Origin: Branchiostoma floridae
Taxonomy: Eukaryota; Chordata; Leptocardii; Amphioxiformes; Branchiostomatidae
NCBI RefSeq assembly: GCF_000003815.2
Contig: NC_049996.1
Span: 5,844,012-5,908,011, forward strand
Length of the DNA stretch: 64,000 nt
Reading direction: 5' to 3'
A model generated the notes under the pieces. The model was not told the origin of the DNA. It searched no databases and saw only the letters and a list, made by a program, of their open reading frames with translations. Both the position numbers and the translations under genes were made by a program. Each line of letters begins with the position of its first letter. Positions within the stretch are counted from its first letter, which is position 1. Below are positions 23,588 through 35,111 of this stretch, piece after piece.

Positions 23588-23785
23588 GTTGCTATGGCAA
23601 CGCTGTTGTGACGCGCATGTAGGAGTCTTCATGAATTATAGAAACAACGCAGTCATTAACTGAATTGGTCTCACCGTCCGCAACGTTGGTTCCCTTTTTC
23701 TGTATCAAAATGTCGGTGCCTATTGTTGAAAGGGCGTTGCTATGGTTACTATGGTAACGTTGCCGTGGTAACGTTACTCTGGTTA
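23588..23785. promoter_or_regulatory. Cluster of X-box-like motifs upstream of the receptor gene
   Basis: GTTGCTATGGCAAC at 23588, GTTGCTATGGTTAC at 23736 and GTTGCCGTGGTAAC at 23759, with further half sites. It lies about 1.3 kb upstream of the receptor ATG, in two related blocks each followed by TTGTGACGC. Confidence 0.4.
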
Positions 23786-23839
23786 CGCTATTGTGACGCA
23801 CGTGACAATACTTCCATAGGCTATATTGGTTTTACCGCC

Positions 23840-25050
23840 CGGTAATTGGGCTCCCCATGTCTGTAATAAAATTCGGAGCTCACTGAACGGGAAGCTGATG
23901 AAAGGTGATTGCTGACGGATCTTCCGTTGTTCAAAGGACCCACCCAAATGACTGTACACTAATTACACATGACAGGTTTCATTATGACCAATTTATCACA
24001 CCATCATCATCATATCGTTCCGTGCCAGTGACGAAGATTTGACAGCTCATGATTCTCATAGATATAGAGCGATTTATGTACGTTTTGTGTGTTTTGTTCT
24101 CTTTCAAATCTTAAAGTCGTTTGCCATTCATCTTGAGGACGATAAAATGCCTTTCTTCATGGAAATTGATATTGATAAGTCACACGGCTGTGGAAAATTT
24201 CGTCCATACCAATGTCAGAAAGTTTACGAATCAGCAGAACACCAAACCAAAGCAGGAAAAACCAAATTCGAAGGCAACGGAAAGCAGAAGATTATAACCA
24301 AGCGGACACGCTAGAAGTGAGACGAGTTCCACTTGGTATGGAGTGAAGCTTTTCAAAGGTGGGCATTTAGTTTAATTTTGTTGAATGATCATGACTTGCA
24401 CGAAAGAACACATTCCTTTTTTATGAGCACATGTAAATGCTTTTCTTACTGCTGGTGTTCTATCGTAGTGAACATGTAGACAGCCTATTGTTAAAAGTCA
24501 CAAAATACACCCAGGACATCCCAGTTTAGGTATGTAGCAAACGCATCGAGGGGGGGTTCTAGCAACACATGACTAAACTGTTAATGGCGTTCAAATATCT
24601 TGAAGGCTACAGTAAGAAAAACTAACACCATGATAACAGCCTTATGTACTGCTTAAGGTAGAAAACAATTAATACATGTATCAGAATGGCTTTTTTAAAA
24701 TACATTCTTGCAATTGAAATACACTTTGCGTACGAGTTAAAGATATATGTACTGTTCAAAGTCACTCAACAAATGAAAATGATGAAATATTACGTTATTA
24801 TACACACGTTAATCAAATTTACTCTACACATAAGCAAATCCGTCATTTAATACAGACATCGGAGTTTGTGTTCGATTTAAGAAGTCGAACCTCATACCTA
24901 CCAGACTTTGTCCTTTACAAGATACTGAGGAACAACTTCGGTCAGTTTGGCTTCTCACTCCTGGCAACGGAGAGATACTTTGGTATCACTAAGCAGATCG
25001 TGCGTACAATCCACGTGGTCTGTCAAGCTGCCACCTACTGACACCAAGCT
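23840..25050. other. Intergenic, nothing recognised
   Basis: No credible exon, RNA gene or repeat seen apart from short AT-rich text. Confidence 0.4.
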
Positions 25051-25053
25051 AAC

Positions 25054-25142
25054 AGGATCGTCCTGTCAACAGTGCAAAGTTTTCTACTGTTGACAGGACG
25101 ATCCTGTCAACAGTGTAACGTTTTCTACTGTTGACAGGACGA
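25054..25142. repeat. Two overlapping perfect hairpins
   Basis: GGATCGTCCTGTCAACAGT and its exact complement flank a 12-base loop (25054-25103). The right arm serves again as the left arm of a second hairpin ending at 25142. Each stem is about 19 bp. Confidence 0.85.
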
Positions 25143-25489
25143 AGTTTTCTTAACAAGACTGGCAACAAAAATATTATTGCCATGACGACGATTGAGGGGA
25201 ACAACAATACAGCTCAGATCAGAAATAGACTGGAACTTCCCTGTCGCACTATCCCTGGCACAATATACGAGCCCACCTGTAACATAAAACTACAGCCAGC
25301 AGAAATGTACTATCCCTGGTACAGCACAATAGTCTGCCAGTAACCCAAACCTACAGCTGAGCACTACAGTGTGTACTGGAGATTAAAAAATAAGGAAGAA
25401 CCAACTGTTTCCGGCACTTCTGTCCTTGAATGACTTTCTTGCACCTAACCCACATGGCTGTCCTACTTCGTAATATTCCAGTCCTTGGA

Positions 25490-25645
25490 TAGTATAATAA
25501 AGGGTTAATGCCCCGGCCCGAGGTGTATATGGTGAGATAATCCCTGGTCAGGTGCGATAACCACCGAATAAACCGCCGAGTGAGCGTAGCGCAGCTCATA
25601 CACCGAGGATAAGGCGAGGCATTAAAGTTATTATCATATAGCCTA
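25490..25645. mobile_element. Small MITE-like inverted repeat
   Basis: Ends TATAATAAAGGGTTAATGCC and, inverted, GGCATTAAAGTTATTATCAT; about 150 bp, no ORF. Confidence 0.45.
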
Positions 25646-25954
25646 CCCAAACTTGCAAATTCCTGTATGACGCATAGATCCCTTGGTACTATACGTGTGA
25701 ATTCCTTTGTCGAATTTCTGAAAGTTCACATTTGGTACATACATATGTAAGGAGATTACAGATTGCATTTTGAAACCAAAATTTCCACAGAAAATATTCG
25801 AAACATTGCAGGCTTTTTAGAAAAACAAAACTCATTATCAATGTTAACAGAAGGAGCCATTCCCCCTTGCAGTCTGCTCCGGCATGTGTTTTGCTCCTTT
25901 TTATTGGCCAATGCCTGCATATACCTTTCTTTCGTTCCTTTTGATTGGTCAAAA

Positions 25955-26045
25955 TGAATTAACACCCGCACCGGTGTTAATTCAAAATGAATTAACACCA
26001 GCACCGGTGTTAATTCAAAATGAATTAACACCACTGGTGTTAATT
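25955..26045. repeat. Three tandem palindromes
   Basis: TGAATTAACACC and GGTGTTAATTCA, separated by 0-6 bases, recur three times. Each unit is itself an inverted repeat. Confidence 0.85.
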
Positions 26046-26530
26046 TGCACCTGCCTGGCCGGAATCGAAGTGTTACGGCGTCATAACCAACGTGGAACGG
26101 GGCCTTCTGATTGGTCCGCGGCGCCTGGCTATATGATAATAGGCCTTGAACAATTATATTTGGCTCTGAATATGATAACCATTTGGATGCCATCGTTCAA
26201 GATCATGACCTCTATATGAAGTATTTCCTGTCTGCCTGTGGCGTATGGCTTGAACAAGCTCTAGAAAAGAAAATGTATCCTTCATAACATAACATAACAT
26301 AACAACCAAGACAACGTGATCCATTGTGCAGAGTTTCCCTATCTAGTTTCAAAGGACAAATTCCTCCAGGGAGCAAGTGTGACCTACATTCCACCATTGC
26401 ATACCAGAGATACATCTGGAACAGATTTGGGGGGGGGGGCTTGCATACCCAGCATACTGCATTCCTGTGGAAAAATTCCTGTGCAATTCCTAGAATTTTT
26501 GCAGACTGAATGCAATATATACCACTTGAC

Positions 26531-28609
26531 GGGCTGATGAAACAGCCAGACTGGTCTCAGTTCTGAAGAATGTGCCTTGTCTGAGGGCACTGGAACTGTC
26601 ATACTTAGAGGTAACGCCATCATCACTCCAACCTCTTTTGTTTGGGTTCAGTCACGTGTCTCTGTTAGAGGAGCTAGATCTTATGCTACGACTTTGTGAT
26701 GCTGAGATGGAATTCCTGCCGGTTGTGCTGTCCAGTGTTCCACACCTGGCTGTACTCCGTGTTGGAGAGACAGCTGCTGGCATTGCTTCCCTGGCTCCAC
26801 ACATGCGCCACCTGGTGAGACTGAGAGAACTGTGTATCAGCAGAAGTGATATCAGTGACACTGATGCAAAGTCTCTTGCTGCTTCCCTGCCTACCTTCAC
26901 AGCCATGCAGGTGTTGGTCCTTGTTTGGACTGGTATAAGTCCCACAGGCATGTGCATACTAGTCCCTGCTCTGTGTCAGCTAACCAGACTTATCAAACTG
27001 GACTTAAGTTATAATAAAATAGGAGACCCCGGGTTGGAATGTCTGTCAGCTATCCTCCACCACCTCACAGCCATGAAGGTGTTGGTTCTCACATCAACAG
27101 GTATCAGTGACAGGGGAATATCATCCCTGATCAAAGCTTTGCCTCATCTGGAGGAGCTACAGGTGTTGGATGTGAGTAGCAATGACATAGGAGACACAGG
27201 GATTGTCTCACTGGTGCAAACACTCTGCCATCCAAGCACTTTGGACACAGAGCAAAATCCGCCTGGTGACAAGAGTCTGACCGCAGGCCCTCACTATAAC
27301 CCCACACTACAGGTGCTGAACATTGGGTGGAATAAGAGAGTAACAGGAGCTGGGCTGGGGAGGGTCGCACAGCTCATCAGTGCACTGCAGGCACTGACAG
27401 TGCTGGACATGTCTGGAGAGTCCCGCACTATTGGTTACTCGTACACACCTGTACACCTGCCGGACACTGCAGCCATGTCCCTGGCTGAGGCCCTACCCAG
27501 ACTCCCTGCCCTGGAGGGGCTGGCTTTGATGCACATCTCCATGAAGCCTGCAGGGTTCCAGGCTGTGGTGCATGCTGCTGAGGAACACCCAACACTGGAG
27601 AGGTTACAGTGAGTTATATTGGTTTGGGCATACTGTACTCCAGGGTAGCTTAAACATGTAAGGTGAAGCAAGATACTTTTTTCAGGTAGCAGCTGAGTAA
27701 CAGTTACTGTAGTGTAATGTGGCTTGACTACAGTTCACATTTCAGAAAGTATTTGATAAAATTATAAGTGGAAAGATATGTGTCTTGTTTGTTTTATGAC
27801 GATTTTCATTAGGCCACAGTAAGTAAATTTTATGGATGATATCCTCTGCAGACTGCAAAAATAGTGCGATAGGGCAAAAAACAAGATGGCTACATTTTCA
27901 AAAATAGGTACCATAAAGTTGTGATGAATGTTGTTAACAAGAATTAAAGGGACAAAACATGGTATCAGAGCCAACAAGGCATTCATTCCTGTATTCAAGA
28001 CAGGTACTGGTGTGGTAAAAGTGACACTAGTGTGGTAGACTGGCATCACCAACAAAGTTGGTAACCACACTCAAGGCTTCCATATTGGTGTCACTTTTAC
28101 AACTATCCAATATAATAAGTTTCATTTCTTCAACTCCTTGGTACCTCGCAGCTGCCACTCCAACAGGAACAATTATTAGGCTACAACTAAATACAACATA
28201 TTTGCTTATTTTGCTACTTTATTGTCATGTTGACCATCCCTACAGAAGAAAATATTTCTTGTTTTCTTTCTTAAATCAGGCAAAAAATAATGTGCACGCT
28301 GATGTCATCCCTAAAATTTACTTGCTGTGGCCTTAGTGTACATTATCATGACAATACTCTTCCTGGGGTCATACATATTGTATAATAAGATATATATGAA
28401 ATACATGAAATGAAATTCAACTTAACAACTTGTCTTCTTAACATAGAATTGTTAGTTCTTTCACTCACACTTTCTGCAGATGTTATGATGACATGTTACA
28501 GTAGCTTTTGATTTATTCTTCTTTTTTTTTCATTTTCAGCTACTGTAATCTTGGAGTCAATGTTCCTGAAGGGGCAGACACCACAGCCAGCTGCTTGAAG
28601 TTGAGCTGA
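26531..28609 (+). pseudogene. Duplicated LRR gene end lacking its 5' part
   Basis: Exon-like 26533-27608 and last exon 28540-28609 (ends TGA) match 536-1606 and 2536-2605. Homology starts abruptly at about 26531, and an in-frame TGA lies at 26527-26529, so the N-terminal part is missing and no good ATG or acceptor replaces it. About 358 LRR codons have stayed open, with a handful of substitutions and a 4-residue length difference. This means the duplication is recent or the piece is still used as an exon of something. Probably a truncated copy. Confidence 0.65.
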
Positions 28610-29440
28610 GTTCCCAACATGCTGACCAGTCCTGCACATGGTCTCAGCTGAGGTCAGCATATTGTATGTGATACTGTATGTAAATACTGAGGTCATAGCC
28701 AGTATTGAAGCTGGGGACATAGATAGGGAAGTTTATTTTGTTTCCATTCAAGATGGTAAGAGCTTCCAAATACAACATAAAATGTATCGATTCTAAAGCC
28801 ACAGTGCATCAGCATGTGTAAAGTGTGGGGGCCACAGGTGAAACTGCGATGGAGCTTTTGTCAAAATCTTCCAAGAAGATTAATTGGACTTGGAACGACG
28901 TATTTCCATTTATGTAGGTAGACAGAGATGTACAATGTATATGAAGTGCAAAATATGCAAATAGGGACTGACTTTGGATATCTAATGAGTAGAGTCTATA
29001 CTTGTTTTTCATCATACGACTCAAATACATGTACATGTGTAGTTTGTGGTAAGTGGAACATCAACAAACATAATGCATATAAGTCCTTAATTTGCGTATT
29101 TTAATCAATGAAAAGGTGCCATAGTTCTTCCAAGTGGTAAATGGTTTGACTATTAATATTGTGACAGGTGTACGTTGCTCAATGTTTTTTTTTAATTGTT
29201 CAATGTTCAATAACATCAAAAGGATGTATATTTGGTGTGAATGCTAACATGCGTGTTCATTGAATTCTTGTCACGGATACTAAGATCTAAACTCCAGAAA
29301 GGAGTGTTGTTTTCCAATAGATAAATCTGATGAATAAATAATCAGCCGACCTCTTTTCAGAATTGCATTTGTGGTGAATTACGCACTGTGTGTTTGTAAA
29401 ACAAGGCACTCACTAAACCCATACAGACCCTATCCATGCA
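26531..29440 (+). repeat. Segmental duplication, copy B
   Basis: Partner of 536-5742 without the 3085-5386 insertion. It includes the intronic transposon (27811-28336). Confidence 0.85.
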
Positions 29441-30600
29441 TTCCCTATCAATATTCATATGTCCTATTCATACACTTCCTTGACCTGGCCTCTCCCTACT
29501 TCTCTACAAAGCCGCATCACCATGGTCTCCCATTGATACCAGGAAGTTTTCACCAGACAGCTGACACTGTGTCATCGAAAAATTCTATGAGAGAAATGCT
29601 ACTCAGGAACTAGAAAGGCCGACATTTGCTTAAGAGCAAATACAGCATATTTCAGCCATACCCCTTCCCACGCAACATTGGACTGTTCCAAATCACCCCT
29701 GCGCAAAAATGGAACATCCTCTTAACAGTACATTATCCCCCAAAGTGGACTGGTATTGTGAAATGATTCCAGGTAAAAACAGAGCTTGCTTCTATTTTTC
29801 AGAAAATGACAATAATCACACCTTCCATTCAGAAAATTTTCATCATGACTGAAAATTGTTGAATGACTTCATGTAATGTCATTAACAATTTTCAGTACGA
29901 TAACTAGGTGTAAGTTTAATTTTCGTCTGTCTGGTCAGTCTATTCATACCCTGGCGCTGAGAGTGTTTTATTGGGCTGAAACTCTGGCAGTTTAAAGTTA
30001 CTTACAATTTAAATGTTCAAAGTTTATGTCAAACAACAACAGCACTAGGAAATGTGGCCACCATAAACAGGTGGTCACTATAGAGAAAGTGCTGATCTAT
30101 TGACTAGGAGCCATACGTTACACATGATTTCAGTACACTGATCATTAATCATATAAACATTGCACAGGTAAGCCAATTGTTTAGATGTACAATTAAGTTC
30201 AAATAATTCTGAAGAGAAATATTGATGAGAAAATAATCATTCTCGCCACTGTCTAACTTATAATTACGTATCAAAACTAAACGCAGATTTTCTAACTAAC
30301 GCACCTTTCGCCGACTTCATCAAAGGACCGCCGGCTATCAATCAAACACGGCTGTTGATTAGACTTAGAGTTTCAAACAGTCATGTGCTGTGTGCCAGTT
30401 GACAGCGAACTTCATGCTACGTGATGTTTTACATTGCTTGGACCTTCTTTCCTACAGCGGTGCTTCTACAAAAGACTGTAACACTGAGTCCCACATGTTT
30501 CATAGAATAGAATTTGACGCAGAACAGCGTTTTTTGCTGGGTATTTTTCTTGAAACATGTCCGTGGGAATATCAGCGAGGCGGCGACGTAGGGATATCAG
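29441..30600. other. Intergenic, little recognisable
   Basis: A phrase AACTAGAAAGGCCGACATTTG at 29610 is shared with 9010; otherwise nothing supported. Confidence 0.4.
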
Positions 30601-30601
30601 A

Positions 30602-31720
30602 CCGTCAACAAAAGTCGCACGGCGGCTAACGGCGCAGCGAAGATACTAGCGCTATAAATAAGCGCTTCAACTAAGGATGGCAACCCGTACAATATTTTTG
30701 TATACTGTTGAGCTAAGTAAAGTTTGTTGTTTATGAGGTTTTAGTTGTCTTTGAAGCTTTGACCCGAAATATTTTAAAGTCAAACTGCTGAAGAGAAGTA
30801 AGTGACTGCTACGATTATCGTAGATATGGCCCTAAAAAACTGATAAAAGAAGCCTTCTCAATAGTCTTAAATGCAAGAGCTTCCGGGGGGGCTTCGCCCA
30901 CCTGGGTCCCCCCCACAGTGGCCCTGCCCCTGGACCCCGCCTGGGACATTCGGCGGCCCCCGGACCCCTGTCCGACGCTTTGAAAAAATCCTGGCGAGAA
31001 GTCTGTGCGGCCTGAGTCTTCAAGTTAACGTATTGTGTGGTCCCGCTTATGAATATTAATTAGCCTTCGCTTTCCTCTTCGCTGATTGGCTGAACCGTTA
31101 ATTGAATTAATTCTTCCTGTCGGCTAGACGCAGGTGCAGATGTCGGCTCTGTGGGGTGAACGTCCGAAAGGTCATGGCATGGAGAACGAAAGAAAACCAA
31201 TTTCCCCTAAAAAAAGTGCTGTAATTAAGCCTTTTACAGTACTTTATGCCAAAAATTTTACTTGGATCATTTTACCAACTATCTTATGCCTATCTATACC
31301 AAATGTTACTCATACCAGGGTACAGGGGTGCAAACTATACCGTTATAAGACCGTCAACAACAGTCGCACGGAGCTAACAGCGCAGCGAAAATACCATCGC
31401 TAGCGTTTCAACTTCGGATAACAAGTTATAAGTACTGTTGAACTCAGTAACGTTAAAGTTTGTTTTTAGTTGCCTTTGACGGTTTGACCTGAAATAGTGT
31501 TACGCTAAACTCCTGAAGAGAAGTTAAGTGACTGCTGCGATTATCATAGATATGCCCCTAAGAACTGATACAATATAAAGCCTTCTGAATAGTCTAAAAT
31601 GCGAGAGCCTTAGGTGGGCTTCGCTCCCCCTGGCGGGAACACTGCTATATACGGGATCATGAGGCCCCACTTATGAATATTAATTAGCCTTTGGCCTCCT
31701 CTTCGCTGACTGGCTAGGTC
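30602..31720 (+). repeat. Diverged direct repeat, two copies
   Basis: 30602-31090 and 31350-31700 share CCGTCAACAA.AGTCGCACGG, GAAGAGAAGT(T)AAGTGACTGC and GAATATTAATTAGCCTT in the same order. The first copy carries a GC-rich block (30880-30975) that makes spurious ORFs. Confidence 0.7.
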
Positions 31721-31899
31721 TTTGATTCAATTAACTCTCCGGCTGACGCGCACAGGTGTGGCTCTGTGCGGGGTCACGGAAGGTCACGTCAGGAGGCCAA
31801 AAGAAAACAAATTTCCCCTCAGAAAAGTGCCAAAATTAATCATTTTAAAGTTGTTTATGTCAAAAATTTTACTTGAATCTTGTTACCAAGTATCTAATG

Positions 31900-32430
31900 C
31901 CTATCTATACCAAATTTCAGGTCATTTAATTGTAATACCAGGGTACAGGAGCCAAAAGTGTCCTTTTTTGGTCAAAAATTGGTCAAAAAATCGCAAAAAT
32001 AAGCATTTTGTTGTACTGTACACCAAAAGTGTTATTGAATTTATATGGGGGCATTATCAAGGCACATCTCTGTCAAATTTCAGCTCATTTGGTTGTAATA
32101 CCAGGGTACAGGGGCCAAAAGTGTCCTTTTTTGGTCAAAAATTGGTCAAAAAATCGCAAAAATAAGCATTTTGTTGTACTGTACACCAAAAGTGTTATCG
32201 AATTTATATGGGGGCATTATCAAGGCACATCTCTGTCAAATTTCAGCTCATTTGGTTGTAATACCAGGGTACAGGGGCCAAAGTATACAGTTTTGGTCTA
32301 AAATTGACCAAAAAATCTCAATAAAATCATTTTAGAGGCAGATATGAAAAAACTGAGAAAACAGCATCAAGGTATTGGCCCATTCTACCACTGTGCCAAA
32401 TTTCAGGTCATTCGGTTCAGGAACGGCGGA
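31900..32430. repeat. Tandem ~163-bp repeat
   Basis: TGTAATACCAGGGTACAGG recurs at 31931, 32094 and 32257 with nearly identical sequence between. A (GAAA)n run follows at 32456. Confidence 0.8.
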
Positions 32431-32826
32431 GATGAGTCACTTTGAAGATTTGACAGGAGAAAGAAAGAAAGAAAGAAGAAGAAACATGACGAATACAATA
32501 TATTTCACCATACTATGTATGGCTGAATATAAAAATAATAACTTGAATGTTCATCTGTGTGGTAGAAGTCAGTCTGTTTAGCTGTAACTTCCAACACAAG
32601 AATTGGAATTACGGAATGGACAATCCACTGCTTCTGTGATGTCATGTTATGTAGATAGCACACATGGGCTGGTGGCCAAGTGTCTAGGTGGATATGTAAT
32701 TTATGTACGAGGGGTGATCAATAAGTTCTCGGCCTCACCCAGAAATAATAAGCGCAACTCAGATTTCAAAGCATAGATGTCAAGTATAAAGTCTTTTATG
32801 AATGTGTAAAAAATTCAAATTATTCT

Positions 32827-34470
32827 CTTCGCCAAGAAGAGTATGTTATTGCTGACTTGGGTCTGTTTGTAGGTCAACAGCAACTAACTCCAGAAATTGT
32901 GGATAGAACTTTGTGATTTTTGGTAGGTGTGTAGCAGTTGTCAAAAGGAATCCCAAGTTAGAAACCTGGCGTTTTCCTACGGTACTGCAGCAAGCTTGGT
33001 ATGTTTTGGGGGTTTGTTTTGGGCAGCATAAGTCAAAATGCAGCTAGGCGATTTTCACGATACTTGGTAGGTGTGTAGCGGTTTTGGGGAGGAAGGTCAA
33101 GTGCGAAAATGGTTTACCTAGCTCTTACCTACGGTGCTGTAGCGGGATTTGTATGTAAGTGCGTTTGTCTGTATGCAAGATAACTCGAGAACCCTTGAAT
33201 GGATCCTGATGATATTTGGTAGGTGGGTGGGTGTCAGGAAAACGAAGGTCAAGTTTGATAATGGGCCCTCTAGTGGCTGCCTAAGGTACTGCAGCAAAAC
33301 TTTTAAATTATAAACTTCGTGTTCTGGACAGGCTGTGGTCATGATTTTTGAGTGGTAGATAGCCCTTGGGACAGAGAGTAAGTGCTGTGAGTTTGGACCC
33401 CCTAGCGGCTTTTTGGGAACTGCAGGCACCGATTTCCTTTCAAACTTTGGACGAGAAAAACTCAAGAACGTGTTGACGGATCATCAGGATTTTTGGTATG
33501 TAGATAGAATGAGTGATGACATACACAATGTAATACTTATTATGCAAATCAGCAGATAATTTGCATGATTAATGAGTAACGTTCATAAATCCATTCCAAC
33601 AGCATATAACTCAAGAATCTGTCCATGGATTTTCATGATATTTGGCATTTGAGTAGCGTTTGCAGAAAGGAAGGTTGTGTTCGAAAATAGTTGGCATATC
33701 ATTTTCTGTTGGGACGGTAGCGGGCCGAGTGTGTGCGTCCGTTTGTTTAAATGCATAACTCGAGAAGCCTTGAAAGGATCATGATAATATTTGGTAGGTG
33801 GGTAGGGGTCAGAACAACGAAGGTCGAGTATGATAGTGGGCCCCCTAGCGGCTTCCTAAGGTACTGCAGCAAAACTTCAATTTTTTACATCTTGTGTTCT
33901 GAACATGCTGTGGTCGTGATTTTTGAGTGGTAGATAGCCTAAGTGACGACTTACATAATGTAATGCTAATTATTTAAATCAACAGCTAATTTGCATAATT
34001 AATAAGGAAAGTACAGAAATCCACTGAATTCCATGATAGGACTTTCAAACTTGTTTGCATTGTTTTTGGCTGAAAGGTACTTTAGATAATAATCTACATG
34101 GAAAGATGCATTTAGTTGTAATCAGTGGCAAATAGAAATAAACTGTTTTCTATATATATATCTCATTTTAACCTATATCAGATTCTATAGACACAGCTGT
34201 TACACAGATGTATTACTGGAGGAGCTTGTGAGCTGGACGCTGTTACACTGGGGACAAAACCTCTGGAAGGAATGAAATTCTGATTGACCAGGCATTAAGT
34301 ACCAGGTCATCTGTGATCACAGACTTGTTTTGGGGAGCATTTCTGGCTTTGTGAGGATCACAGTTCATGCTACTATTTAGTAATACATGAATAAGACCTT
34401 AAACTTAAAGTCTTAAATAAAGGCATGATTATTTGGCGAAGAGATGTGTTTGTCGAACTCTAGTTACACT
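32827..34470. mobile_element. Repeat-element patch with inverted ends and internal direct repeat
   Basis: CTCTTCGCCAA at the left and TTGGCGAAGAG near 34434 are inverted. Internally 33168-33364 and 33748-33937 are diverged direct copies (AACTCGAGAA, GATATTTGGTAGGTGGGT). Related sequence lies at 17050-17450 and in the 3085-5386 insertion. It is non-coding as far as seen. 34471-35100 and 32480-32826 show nothing. Confidence 0.5.
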
Positions 34471-35111
34471 ATGTAGACTAACAGCTAAAAACAGCTGACC
34501 TGGCAACTTCAATAGTTAATCGTGGAATTTAGTATCAATGGCGATAGGTAATATTTAGAGGCTAATATGTAACAATGTCCTAGACATGATAGGCATAATG
34601 AACAAATATTAGTAAAATATAAATTTTAATTATCTATTAAATCTAATTTGATGTGGCCTGGGTGTACAGGCTATATTTGTAATGTTCATAGATCTATTAA
34701 GCACCAATTATGATAGATAATGTATAACATTGAACAATATTCTTCCTTATACACATGTACATAAGAGGCATAATACTAGTAAACAAATTCAAGATACGCT
34801 TCTGCACTAAATATTTGAACGTGTTATCAAAAATAGATCATATACCAGTACTTTTATGTTTTCATTCCAGCCAAGTGATGAACACTTGCAAACTACATGA
34901 ATAAATTCTTTATCATAAATTTTCTTCAACATCCTAACTTCATTATGAAATTGTACAATAGACAACATCATCTAGTGCCCTTGACATGATGCAACCCTGT
35001 CTATTGACACAATGTTAGTCCCATCCGATTGTCAATCATTTACTTCATATTACATTTACAACAAGAGTTGCCAGTGATGCCTTAGAAGTATTAGAGGTAT
35101 TCCGTTGTACC

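Noticed and set aside
25756-26193. 145-residue minus-strand ORF
   Set aside because: Its repeated LTPV.VLIHFE text is a translation of the tandem palindromes.
30832-31059. Gly/Pro-rich small proteins on both strands
   Set aside because: They come from a GC-rich patch inside a dispersed repeat; no splice or start support.
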